From Candidatus Binatia bacterium (GTDB lineage: Bacteria > Vulcanimicrobiota > Vulcanimicrobiia > Vulcanimicrobiales > Vulcanimicrobiaceae), in contig DATKMJ010000067.1 of the NCBI GenBank assembly GCA_035541935.1, forward strand, positions 124,001 through 188,000: DNA of 64,000 nucleotides. The letters are read 5' to 3'. The notes under the pieces were generated by a model. It had not been told where the DNA came from and did no database searches. It saw nothing but the letters and a program-made list of their open reading frames with translations. Below, one piece after another: positions 43,073 through 51,038 of this stretch (within the stretch, counting starts at the first letter, position 1; every line of letters begins with the position of its first letter). Made by a program: the position numbers and the translations under genes.

Positions 43073-43113
43073 CTAGCAAACTAGCAAGCTAGCAAAGGGT
43101 AAAAGCTAGCAAA
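43073..43113 (+). repeat. Iteron-like direct repeats CTAGCAA(A/G)
   Basis: Three adjacent 8-bp units start at 43073, 43081 and 43089, and a fourth at 43106 after a 9-bp spacer; each reads CTAGCAAA or CTAGCAAG. The units contain the palindrome CTAG and alternate with AT-rich sequence. Such arrays often bind a replication or partition protein, or a repressor. They lie upstream of a small gene in the integrated element. Confidence 0.5.
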
Positions 43114-43145
43114 TTGTGGCTGGAGGCGCTATATTAGCCCCTCGT

Positions 43146-43346
43146 ATGCAGGGTGACGCTGAGCCGCTTAATCGGCGCCTGGGGCATCGCGTAACCCGGA
43201 CAGCCGAGCGGGCTCTCCGCCGCTTGGTTTTTGACTTGTGTGATCGGGGGCGACCAGCAAAACTAAACGTCGTCCTCGACGTCATCATTAAGCGAACGAG
43301 GGTCGAGGATATTGAGGATGCGTTTCCGCAGGAGGAGGATGGCTAA
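43146..43346 (+). CDS. Small hypothetical basic protein
   Basis: 66 residues from ATG at 43146, rich in Arg and Asp/Glu (LNRRLGHRVTRTAERALRRLV, then RTRVEDIEDAFPQEEDG). No signal or domain. A GTG further upstream (43116) is less likely. The stop abuts the transposase remnant's 3' end. It could be a short DNA-binding or regulatory protein of the element. Confidence 0.4.
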   Translation: MQGDAEPLNRRLGHRVTRTAERALRRLVFDLCDRGRPAKLNVVLDVIIKRTRVEDIEDAFPQEEDG

Positions 43347-44319
43347 CGCTGCTTTGTAAGCGCCTTATACGTCAGCCGCTTCCCATCTGCGCCTGCAAGT
43401 GCCGATGGGAATCGCTCACCGTCCCTGCACTCGCGAGCGTTAAAGCAAAAGGCCTGCTCCTCGACGTATCGCTGCAAGTGCTTCGGGCGCGGCGCGACGT
43501 AGGTGCCCTTAAGGGTCCTCTTCAGGACAGAGAAGAACCCTTCAATGCTATTCGTGTGAACGTGCCCACGTACATATTCGAGCGCGTGGTGATCGACGGA
43601 TTGGTGAGTGTACTCGCGTGAAAGTCCTTTGTACCACGTTGCTCCGTCTGTGTGGAGTTCCGCGCCAGGCTTGACGTACTTACGGATCGCGCCCTTTACC
43701 TCTGGGCTTTCAACGAAGGGGATCACAAAGGCGCGAACGTTGCCTTTGGGCTCGGGAGTGTTCCGTTCCAGGATACCCATAACGGGGGTCTTAGCCACAT
43801 ATCCTCGACCGCTCAACTCCTTGCGCTTCTTTGGATGCATGAATTCGCGCTTGCCGCCGATGTAGGTCTCGTCAGCCTCTACTAGCGCGCCGAAGCCTCT
43901 ACTGGCGCGCCGAACGGCTCATAGTGTGGGTTCGCCATAGCTTCGCGGATGCGATGAAGCATAAACCAAGCCGTTTTCTGTGTAACGTGAAGGGCGCGGG
44001 CAAGCTCACACGACGAGATCCCGTTCCGGTTGGAGGCGATGAGCCAAACCGCTGGCAGCCATTTGTCGAAGCCGATCGGGGAATCCTCAAAGATCGTGCC
44101 GACCTTCGCCGTAAACTGCCCTTGGCAAACACGGCAGTACCACCGGCGATACTTCGGCAGGTACTCGACGTTAATGGAGCCGCAATCGCGGGGGCAAGCG
44201 ACGCCGTTCGGCCAGCGCACCTTGGCGAAGTGATCGTGCGCTACTTGCGGGTCGGAGAACCGCGTCACCGCTTCGAGCGGGGTGTTAGGAAAAGGCGAAG
44301 ACCCTAAAGACTTCTTCAC
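43343..44319 (-). pseudogene. IS1595-type transposase, frameshifted by a 20-bp tandem duplication
   Basis: Two adjacent frames make up one transposase. The N-terminal part has a zinc ribbon (CPRDCG, CRVCQGQF) and an HTH (SSCELARALHVTQKTAW). The C-terminal part has the ISXO2 DDE-type domain: VEADETYIGG, HTDGATWYKG and VHTNSIEGFFSVLKR. Between them a 20-bp unit is repeated (43874-43893 and 43894-43913, one mismatch). The first copy runs to a premature stop (APVEASAR*), the second restores VEADETY in another frame. Twenty is not a multiple of three, so the gene is broken. I did not find terminal inverted repeats. Confidence 0.85.
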
Positions 44320-44367
44320 GCCTCCATTTTAACCTAATACCTAGTTTTCGTCAAGTATATAATAACC

Positions 44368-44949
44368 TTAGAATAGATGGGGTTCTGGCAGCCCGCTTAA
44401 TTTACCATCCGGCCTGACCGTCAGCCGCGCTACCGGGAGGCTGCGAATGCGAAGGTCACTGAGGGATCGCGACAGCCAGGTCTCGGCACGACGTTGCTTG
44501 CTCGGCGGGATAATGCCCTTATTAGCGAGGCCTCGAACCACGAAGCTGGCGAGTGAGCAATCTCCATCGGGAGGAAACCGTTTTAGAACGTCCGCCAGCT
44601 CCCGCTCAATGCGATCCGGTAATAGAGTCTCTAAGATCCGACGCCAGACGTGGACGGGGCGATCCCGCGGCCGGAGGAGGCGACCGTCCGCCGTCACCGT
44701 GCTATACGACCTGCGTCTCCATGCTCTCGCGACACGTGAATTAAGCATAGCATTAATAGTTTTGACCGCTGTTCTGGCGGTGACCGGACGTGCCAGGACG
44801 TGCCCAAGTGCCTTCCTTCGGAAGGCGTTGCGATCGGATAGCTCCGTTAGAGTCGCACCGTAAGTTTTCGCGGCGCTGTCGATAACGCTGCGCACATTAG
44901 CCATCTGCATGCTATTGAGAACTCTAGCCGGTCTCCCAGGCGCTGCCAC
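44368..44949 (-). CDS. Hypothetical protein, Arg-rich
   Basis: 193 residues from GTG (44949); an ATG 13 codons in is possible. The N-terminal half resembles a helical DNA-binding or replication-accessory region (MANVRSVIDSAAKTYGATLTELSD). It also has RRSYSTVTADGRLLRPRDRPVHVW and a Trp/Arg-rich C-terminus. No family was recognised. It is divergent from the excisionase-like gene, the usual layout of regulatory genes in integrated elements. Confidence 0.45.
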   Translation of the reverse strand: MAAPGRPARVLNSMQMANVRSVIDSAAKTYGATLTELSDRNAFRRKALGHVLARPVTARTAVKTINAMLNSRVARAWRRRSYSTVTADGRLLRPRDRPVHVWRRILETLLPDRIERELADVLKRFPPDGDCSLASFVVRGLANKGIIPPSKQRRAETWLSRSLSDLRIRSLPVARLTVRPDGKLSGLPEPHLF

Positions 44950-45023
44950 GGTCGGTTGCGTGCCCCAAAAACGACAGGTTTTTGGGCCTATTTGTGGTCC
45001 GGTCCCTGAGGTACCTTGGAAGT

Positions 45024-45245
45024 GTGCCTAGGAACGTCGCAAAACCCACGGACAAGCCACCTAACCGGCTTCTACGTCCAGATGACGCGCTCGAACTTCT
45101 CGCAATCTCTAGAACGAAGCTCTACGAGCTTATGTCGACAGGCCAACTATCTTTCGTCCTCGTTGGGTCAGATCGAAAAATAGAACAACGCGAAATAGAC
45201 AGGTTCATAGAGCGACATCGCGTGCGAACGAGAGGATCCGACTAG
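45024..45245 (+). CDS. Excisionase-like helix-turn-helix protein
   Basis: 73 residues from GTG at 45024. RPDDALELLAISRTKLYELMSTGQL is the MerR-like winged-helix pattern of HTH_17/excisionase proteins, ending in RKIEQREIDRFIERH. Such proteins direct excision or regulate replication of integrative elements and phages. It precedes the primase gene. Confidence 0.75.
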   Translation: MPRNVAKPTDKPPNRLLRPDDALELLAISRTKLYELMSTGQLSFVLVGSDRKIEQREIDRFIERHRVRTRGSD

Positions 45246-45319
45246 CGATTGGCCGGTCATGGCAGCGGGCGCCTAAGCTTGGTTTTTCGTCGCGGCGGCC
45301 AGCCCGTATAAGAAGACAG

Positions 45320-45415
45320 GTGATACTGCGAGACGGTGAGGCGGTGATCGTGCTCCTTGATCTCCTTGAGGCACTGAACCGCCAACCCCCGGTATATAAG
45401 GTGCCAGAGCATTGA
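45320..45415 (+). CDS. Very short coding-like frame coupled to the next gene
   Basis: 31 residues from GTG at 45320 (VILRDGEAVIVLLDLLEALN, then RQPPVYKVPEH). Its TGA overlaps the TTG start of the next gene as TTGA, the same coupling used elsewhere in the window. Without that context the frame would be too short to support. Confidence 0.3.
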   Translation: MILRDGEAVIVLLDLLEALNRQPPVYKVPEH

Positions 45416-45810
45416 AAGACCATGTGTCTTACGTCGCTACGCAACACTCTGGCGATAGGTTCGCAACTGAAACGTCCACGATGCGTAGCAACAGCTTCAG
45501 CGCACAGGCCCGCGATATCACGGATGTAGATGCTCTCGCGCTAAGCGATCCGGCGCGATACAGAGAACTGCTCGGCGGATACCACCTCCTCATGGGCGAG
45601 AGATGCCTTCGGTGGCAGCGGTGTGCAGAAAGCGACGATGCGCGTTGGAAAGGCTGCGTCCGCGATGCAATCCTCAAAGTGGCGCGTCGTTCCGACTTCA
45701 ATGCGGCGCGGCTTGCTGACATTCTCGACCAAGGGCATTTCCCAAAAACTCAAGCGCGGATCATGCGCCTTGCCCGAGAACTGCTCTATACTGGCCGCGT
45801 GGCGCGCTAG
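45412..45810 (+). CDS. Hypothetical replication-module protein
   Basis: 132 residues from TTG (45412), or about 109 from ATG at 45481. The C-terminal part is helical with Arg/Leu repeats (WKGCVRDAILKVARRSDFNAARLADILDQG). No motif is known. It ends 2 bp before the primase start and is probably part of the replication operon. Confidence 0.5.
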   Translation: MKDHVSYVATQHSGDRFATETSTMRSNSFSAQARDITDVDALALSDPARYRELLGGYHLLMGERCLRWQRCAESDDARWKGCVRDAILKVARRSDFNAARLADILDQGHFPKTQARIMRLARELLYTGRVAR

Positions 45811-45812
45811 AA

Positions 45813-47240
45813 GTGGAAAGCGGGGGCGGCGAAGCCAGTGGCCGGCAGCGCGGACTCAGAAAAAGGAGCGCCACGCTTGCGGGGCCACCCGGCTTCGACT
45901 TGCTTTCCGAGGACGACGCCGCTCGTTTTCTGATTCGCGAGTTTGGTCATCGCGTTCGCTACTGCCTAGCCGGCGGGGGTTGGTTTATCTGGGACGGAAG
46001 CCGCTTCAATCTAGACCGCGACGGCGCAATATTGCGACTGGTTTCCGAGGCTACTGATCGCGTTCTAGCCATGGTGGAGAAGCTCAATGATCTCGAACTG
46101 CGCAAGAAAACCTTGCAGTACGTTATCCGCTTGCGCCGCTACCATGGGCACGAAAATGTGGCTAGGCTTGCGGCATCAAAGCGGCCCGTCGCGATCGGAG
46201 ATCCCGAGGCGTTCGATGCGGATCCATGGCTACTCAATGTCCGCAACGGCACGATCGATCTTCGCACAGGAACTCTGCGCCCACACGATCGTCGTGATCT
46301 GCTTACAAAAAGGCTTGATGTGACATACCGAGCCAATGCACGGGCTACCCGCTGGCATCGATTTCTCTGTGAGATCTTCGACGGCGACTTGGAAATGGTG
46401 GACTTTGCGCAGCGCGCAGCCGGTTACTGCCTCACAGGCGATATGCGCGAGCACGTATTCTTCGTGCTTTATGGGCGCGGCGCCAATGGAAAGAGTACGT
46501 TCGTCGAAACTCTTCAAACGTTACTTGGCGAATACGCGCAATCGTCAGATCCAGAAACTTGGTTGCGGCAATCGAACGGGCACCGAGGCGCTTCGCCCGG
46601 TATCGCGCGCTTGCGGGGAGTACGATTTGTCGCCGGTTGCGAGATCGACGATGGCCGTGCACTCGACGAGGCGCGCGTCAAACAGATTGTCGCGGGCGAT
46701 CGAACAACAGCCAGGCAGCTGTACCAGAACGAGTTCGATTTCTTCCCAGTCTGCAAGCTTTGGATTAGCACCAACCACCCGCCGCAGATCCGAGGGACGG
46801 ACGATGGTATCTGGCGCAGAGTAATCCTCATTCCGTTTCAAGTCCAGTTCACAGGTGGCACCTGCGACCCGCAGCTCGCCGCGAAATTGCGCGCCGAGTT
46901 TTCGGGAATATTAGCTTGGGCTGTAAGGGGGTGTTTGGAATGGCAGAACGGTGGGCTCCGCCCACCGGAGTCGGTTCGACGCGCGACCGCAGCCTACCGG
47001 GCACAGTCCGACGTAGTGGGGCAATTCGTGACGGACGAATGCGTCGCTGACGCGCGGTGCAGCACCGGAGCCACGGCTCTTTTCGATGCATACAGGCGCT
47101 GGTGCGAAGGCACTGGCGAACGTACTCTTACGCAGACTGCCTTTGGTCGCCGTCTTACCGAAGCGGGATATGAGTCGGGTCGAACGGGCACTGGACGCAA
47201 GTGCTGGCGTGGCATCGGGCTGCGCGATGCGAAGGACTAG
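45813..47240 (+). CDS. P4-type primase/helicase (D5-like, SF3 helicase)
   Basis: 475 residues. The N-terminal D5 domain (FLIREFGHRVRYCLAGGGWFIW, then WLLNVRNGTIDLRTGTL) is followed by the SF3 helicase: Walker A GRGANGKST (221-229), Walker B region RFVAGCEIDDG, and the C motif WISTNHPPQIRGTDDGIWRR. The C-terminal winged-helix part follows. Such proteins unwind and prime replication of P4-like satellites, phages and plasmids. GTG start. It marks the element as a replicating mobile element or satellite rather than a simple island. The next gene overlaps it by 14 bp. Confidence 0.93.
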   Translation: MESGGGEASGRQRGLRKRSATLAGPPGFDLLSEDDAARFLIREFGHRVRYCLAGGGWFIWDGSRFNLDRDGAILRLVSEATDRVLAMVEKLNDLELRKKTLQYVIRLRRYHGHENVARLAASKRPVAIGDPEAFDADPWLLNVRNGTIDLRTGTLRPHDRRDLLTKRLDVTYRANARATRWHRFLCEIFDGDLEMVDFAQRAAGYCLTGDMREHVFFVLYGRGANGKSTFVETLQTLLGEYAQSSDPETWLRQSNGHRGASPGIARLRGVRFVAGCEIDDGRALDEARVKQIVAGDRTTARQLYQNEFDFFPVCKLWISTNHPPQIRGTDDGIWRRVILIPFQVQFTGGTCDPQLAAKLRAEFSGILAWAVRGCLEWQNGGLRPPESVRRATAAYRAQSDVVGQFVTDECVADARCSTGATALFDAYRRWCEGTGERTLTQTAFGRRLTEAGYESGRTGTGRKCWRGIGLRDAKD

Positions 47241-47511
47241 CTGGTCCGAACTGTCTGAAACGTTGGCCCGCTTTCCCGGAAAGTCTTTCGTACACGTGCG
47301 CGGTGAAAGTTTATGGGAGCTCAGTCAACTATTCAGACGATTCGAAATGAAAAGTATGGCTTTGAATCACGCACGGCTCCGTGGCGATGTGGATTTAACG
47401 CAGGCGTACCCATTACGCCTAATGGCCGGCCTCATGCGCGCTGCGAGAGGCACCAGCGTCCAAGCTTTCGGCAAGGAAAAGCGCCCAGGGTCCTTGCGGC
47501 CCGGCGCCTAG
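47227..47511 (+). CDS. Hypothetical small protein
   Basis: 94 residues from ATG at 47227, overlapping the primase end by 14 bp. FPGKSFVHVRGESLWELSQLFRRFEMKS and RLMAGLMRAARGTSVQAFGKE give a mixed alpha/beta appearance. No family. Probably co-transcribed with the primase. Confidence 0.45.
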   Translation: MRRTSWSELSETLARFPGKSFVHVRGESLWELSQLFRRFEMKSMALNHARLRGDVDLTQAYPLRLMAGLMRAARGTSVQAFGKEKRPGSLRPGA

Positions 47512-47535
47512 TTCGTATTATTGAGGAGTCTACAC

Positions 47536-47970
47536 ATGCAATGGAGTGTGCCAAATGTATCTCTGTCGAGAGAGCCCACCTGCGTTTCTTGCTCGCCTGT
47601 TCTCGACGAACTAGGTGTGGACCACGTGCCTTGCCCGGCGGATTTCTGCGTGGCTTGTGGCACTGATTTGCGAGTGAAGAGACTCCTCGTCAGCGTGGTC
47701 GGCTTCGCTGACGCTTGGCGCCTGTACGTTTGCGAGGTGGCCGAACGTGATGGCCCATCAGCCTCCGCAGAGCGTGAGCGGCTTCAAATGTCGCGGAGCG
47801 ATCGACTAAGGCTTGTCGACCTCCTTTACGAAGGGTGCACGGTTTACGAATATGGCCTGTGCGGATTAGTAGGCACGACCTTTGTGGGAGTCGGAGAGGA
47901 TGGTGCATTACTTTATGCGAGGCCTTGCGAGTACGATATTGGGCCGATCCTGTGCCTTCGGGACCCTTAA
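47536..47970 (+). CDS. Hypothetical protein with CxxC pairs
   Basis: 144 residues from ATG at 47536 with a GAGGAG site. An N-terminal CVSC and a CVAC pair (about 30 residues apart) suggest a zinc ribbon. The rest (LLVSVVGFADAWRLYVCEVAE, then RSDRLRLVDLLYEG) is unassigned. Small zinc-ribbon proteins are common in mobile-element operons. Confidence 0.5.
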   Translation: MQWSVPNVSLSREPTCVSCSPVLDELGVDHVPCPADFCVACGTDLRVKRLLVSVVGFADAWRLYVCEVAERDGPSASAERERLQMSRSDRLRLVDLLYEGCTVYEYGLCGLVGTTFVGVGEDGALLYARPCEYDIGPILCLRDP

Positions 47971-48007
47971 CCATTCATTGGCGCAACTATCCGGACCTCA
48001 TCGAGGC

Positions 48008-48412
48008 ATGGAGTCACACATAGGCAAACGTGGACGACCCCCCGGTAGCCCGAATAAGCTGACGGCTGAGGTCGCAAAGGCGGTGTGCGGGCTCTTGGAG
48101 GCCTCCGTTCCAGACCGATACGCTGCCGAGGCGAATGGGCTTAGCGAGCGGACGTTCCGACGCTGGATGGAGCTCGGCGCCGCTGGGCGGAAGCCATACG
48201 CTGAATTCTTTGCCGCCGCTACGCGCGCGCGCGCGCGAGCGGTGGTGCGGCTTGTAGTTAAGGCTCTAAGTGGCGGTCCTGGATCGTATCAGGCGCTCCG
48301 GATCCTGGAGCGCCGCTACCCGCGTTATTTTGGCCGATCTGGGGCCAGGGTAGGACCTCTGAGCTTCAGTGCTTTTGAGGGCGCATATCTTTCTCGTTCG
48401 GCTGGTACGTAG
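48008..48412 (+). CDS. Terminase-small-subunit-like / homeodomain-like HTH protein
   Basis: 134 residues from ATG at 48008. GKRGRPPGSPNKLTAEVAK is the usual N-terminal basic tail, followed by a helix-turn-helix (DRYAAEANGLSERTFRRWMELG) and a helical region rich in Arg/Ala. This is typical of phage terminase small subunits and related homeodomain-like regulators. No terminase large subunit is next to it, so the packaging role is uncertain; it may be a satellite protein that uses a helper phage. Confidence 0.6.
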   Translation: MESHIGKRGRPPGSPNKLTAEVAKAVCGLLEASVPDRYAAEANGLSERTFRRWMELGAAGRKPYAEFFAAATRARARAVVRLVVKALSGGPGSYQALRILERRYPRYFGRSGARVGPLSFSAFEGAYLSRSAGT

Positions 48413-48447
48413 CCGGATTTTGCATATTGGGGTACACTTATGCAAGG

Positions 48448-49173
48448 ATGCGCTTCCAGCCGTGGCCTCTGCCTCATCCAACCGGAAATTTGCAAAGCCT
48501 CCTAACGGAGTTGATCCCGGAGCGCCTGGTCGCCAAGGCTGCCACCATAGGCGTCGCGGGCAGCTTGGATGCTCCCCCGGCCGAGCGCCGTCCCAACGGC
48601 GTAAACTACCTGCATGATCTCGCCGGGGGCCGAATCGTCAAACCTCCGCCAGCCGCAGCGTGGTGGGCCGGGTTGGCGGCAAGCGCCGTTACCCGCCAGC
48701 GGTGGTGCAATCCGACGCTGTTCCTGTTCGCCGCCGGGCACTATGCGGAATTCGCCGCGGTGATTCTCGGCGCTGACCACCGAATGCCGGCGACTCGGCG
48801 AAGGGATTTAGTGCTGCACGCTGCGTCGGCGATCGAACCGACCCCTCCAAAGCTTGGGCGCGATGAGACGGTGCGCCGCCATATTGCTCTGGGGCACGAT
48901 GACCTATCTGCTAGGCGTGCGGCTGATTGGGAGTTCGAAATGGAGCCGAGCCCGCGCATTGATCGCGCCGTATGGTCGATGAGCGGGTCCGAGGTGGAGA
49001 CTCTCCGCGCCGCTTGGGTGGCCGCCCAGCAGGCCCCGCTGGACATGACCGACGCGACGATCGCTGCTTGCTATCTCGCTGCCCACGGGCGGATCGGCAA
49101 AGAGGGACCGAACGTTCCGCTTCCGATGCGCGCGCGCATCGCAGCTAACGTGATCGCGGCCTCCTTGCAATGA
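48448..49173 (+). CDS. Hypothetical protein of the integrated element
   Basis: 241 residues from ATG at 48448. It begins RFQPWPLPHPTGNLQSLLTEL and contains WWAGLAASAVTRQRWCNPTLFLFAAGHYAEFAAV, then helical sequence with Arg/Asp (DETVRRHIALGHDDLSARRAADWEFE). No signal or motif. Unknown. Confidence 0.45.
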   Translation: MRFQPWPLPHPTGNLQSLLTELIPERLVAKAATIGVAGSLDAPPAERRPNGVNYLHDLAGGRIVKPPPAAAWWAGLAASAVTRQRWCNPTLFLFAAGHYAEFAAVILGADHRMPATRRRDLVLHAASAIEPTPPKLGRDETVRRHIALGHDDLSARRAADWEFEMEPSPRIDRAVWSMSGSEVETLRAAWVAAQQAPLDMTDATIAACYLAAHGRIGKEGPNVPLPMRARIAANVIAASLQ

Positions 49174-49303
49174 GCAGCAAATCCACGGAATCTTATCCAC
49201 ATACTCGCAGCCGAAGAACCCCCAAGGACGCTACCTGTGCATTGCGATACTTCGGTGTTAGGCGCTTCGTCGGCGCGCGCTTCGCACGGCGAGCACTCGC
49301 GCG

Positions 49304-50038
49304 GTGATCCCGCCAGTCGTCTTCGAAGCGAGGCCCCCTTCCATGATCGAATTTCGTCCTGGGACCCACGTTGCTAATGCCCGGCTCCGCCTGCACGCCC
49401 TCATCGCGTTGCGTTTCCCCCGTGTCGTGCGTTCGCTCGCGGCGTTCTCTTACGGCGTGTCGCCGCAGACCAAGTTGTCGATCGACTCCAAACGGCGTTG
49501 CTTTCGCGTCGGACGGGGCGCGAGTGTCGCTGTCCCACTGTCGCGGTTGATCACACGGCACGTTCCGGAAGTCGTTGGAGCGCATTTAACGCACGCCTTC
49601 GCGGCGCACTCCCTGAATTTTCCATCGGCTTGTAGCCTCACGGATCTGCTCGATGATTCGATCACGGTCTGCAACCTGGCGAGAGTTGGCCGCGCCGTAA
49701 GGTCGGCGATATCGGCCGGTGGTCGCGCGGCGACGCCGGCAGCCGCGAGCGAGGCGGCGGATCGCATCGACGTCCTGCTTATGCTGCTGGCGGGCAATGC
49801 CGTCTCGGCGCGATACGGCGATGCCGCGAGGACGCTTGAGCTCGTTCACGCGACCGGCACCGACGCGCGCGGGAAGGCCGTTTGGGTCGGCGAGATCCTC
49901 GACCGTTTGGGCTGGAACATCGCTCCGGACCTGGCGACGTCCGTGCTCGAATCCGTCTTACCGCGGATTACGGGCGCCAGCGCCCGAGAGCGCTTTGCGG
50001 CACGCAGCCGCGTTGCCGAGGCTCTGGGCGATGCGTAG
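49304..50038 (+). CDS. Unrecognised protein preceding the base-hypermodification-family gene
   Basis: 244 residues from GTG at 49304; an ATG at 49343 gives 231. It is mostly helical with LRLHALIALRFPRVVRSLAAF, VAVPLSRLITRHVPEVVGAHLTHAF and a repeat-like C-terminus (RTLELVHATGTDARGKAVWVGEILDRLGWNI). I could not assign a family. Its 3' end overlaps the next gene by 8 bp (GATGCGTAG), so the two are translated together. Confidence 0.55.
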   Translation: MIPPVVFEARPPSMIEFRPGTHVANARLRLHALIALRFPRVVRSLAAFSYGVSPQTKLSIDSKRRCFRVGRGASVAVPLSRLITRHVPEVVGAHLTHAFAAHSLNFPSACSLTDLLDDSITVCNLARVGRAVRSAISAGGRAATPAAASEAADRIDVLLMLLAGNAVSARYGDAARTLELVHATGTDARGKAVWVGEILDRLGWNIAPDLATSVLESVLPRITGASARERFAARSRVAEALGDA

Positions 50039-51038
50039 TGCGGTACTCACCGTCGGAGGGCGGTTGCGCGCAACCGACGTGTTCGATGAGTATTGGAGGT
50101 TCGCTTACGAGCGGATGCGCACGTTCGTGCGCCGCAAGCGGGGCGATCTTGTCCTGACGGAGGATCCTATTATCGCGCGATTCCGCTTCACGAATGCCTA
50201 CCGCGTGATCGACCGCGTCACGCAGTATCTGATTGCGCATGTTGTGCAGAACTGCTCCGACGCCCGCGAAGTGTTTTTCAGAACGTTGTTCTTTAAGATA
50301 TTTAACAAGATCGAGACGTGGGAGCTGCTCGAATCGGGTCTCGGACGGATATCGCCCAAGAAGTTCGGTTGGGCGGAGGCGGATGCGGTACTTTTGAGGG
50401 CACTCGAAGCCGGGCAGACGATTTACTCGGCGGCCTACATCATGCCATCCCCGAATTTTGGTCTTCGCCGGAAGCACGAAAACCATCTCGCGCTTCTCCG
50501 CTCGCTGGTCGAGAGCGATATGGCTTCGCGCTGGGCCTACACAAAGAGCTTGCGTCAACTGTATGCCGTCCTGCGAACCGTGCCATCGTTTGGGCGTTTT
50601 CTGGCATTCCAATATGCGATCGACCTGAACTACTCCGATTGCGTCGCGTTCGATGAGGATTCGTTCGTCGTAGCCGGCCCGGGCGCCGTCGATGGAATCT
50701 CGAAGTGTTTTGAGAACGGCGGCCAGCTGGAACCCGAAGCCGTGATAGCCGCAGTGACGGAAGGTCAGCAGGCGCAATTTGAACGCCTCGGACTAGATTT
50801 TCCCGGACTCTACGGGCGACCGCTCAAGCTAATCGATTGCCAGAATCTGTTCTGCGAGATTTCGAAGTATTCTCGCGTGTCGCATCCGCACGTCCAAGGC
50901 GCCGCCAAGCGCACGACCATCAAGCAGGCATATCATCGGCGCGGCGCGCCGATCGAGGATCTCGCGTTCCCCCGCTCATGGTCGCTCGAACCACGGAGGG
51001 GCTACGAAGACTGTGTCCCCTCGTTGGTGCCCAGGTAG
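50031..51038 (+). CDS. Putative DNA base hypermodification protein (5-hmdU DNA kinase helical-domain / aGPT-Pplase-like)
   Basis: 335 residues. Characteristic segments are EYWRFAYERMR, FTNAYRVIDRVTQYLI, FFRTLFFKIFNKIETWELLE, TIYSAAYIMPS, KHENHLALL, SFGRFLAFQYAIDLNYS, VVAGPGAVDGISKCF, FERLGLDFPGLYGRPLKLID and CQNLFCEISKYSRV. This is the pattern of the family predicted to act in synthesis of hypermodified thymine bases in phage and mobile DNA. No function has been shown for this protein. It is convergent with, and overlaps by 37 bp, the MazG-like gene. A thymidylate-synthase-like gene lies in the opposing operon. Confidence 0.75.
   Translation: MRSAVLTVGGRLRATDVFDEYWRFAYERMRTFVRRKRGDLVLTEDPIIARFRFTNAYRVIDRVTQYLIAHVVQNCSDAREVFFRTLFFKIFNKIETWELLESGLGRISPKKFGWAEADAVLLRALEAGQTIYSAAYIMPSPNFGLRRKHENHLALLRSLVESDMASRWAYTKSLRQLYAVLRTVPSFGRFLAFQYAIDLNYSDCVAFDEDSFVVAGPGAVDGISKCFENGGQLEPEAVIAAVTEGQQAQFERLGLDFPGLYGRPLKLIDCQNLFCEISKYSRVSHPHVQGAAKRTTIKQAYHRRGAPIEDLAFPRSWSLEPRRGYEDCVPSLVPR

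Noticed and set aside
43073-43113. CRISPR array
   Set aside because: Units are 8 bp with no constant spacers and no cas genes are in the window.
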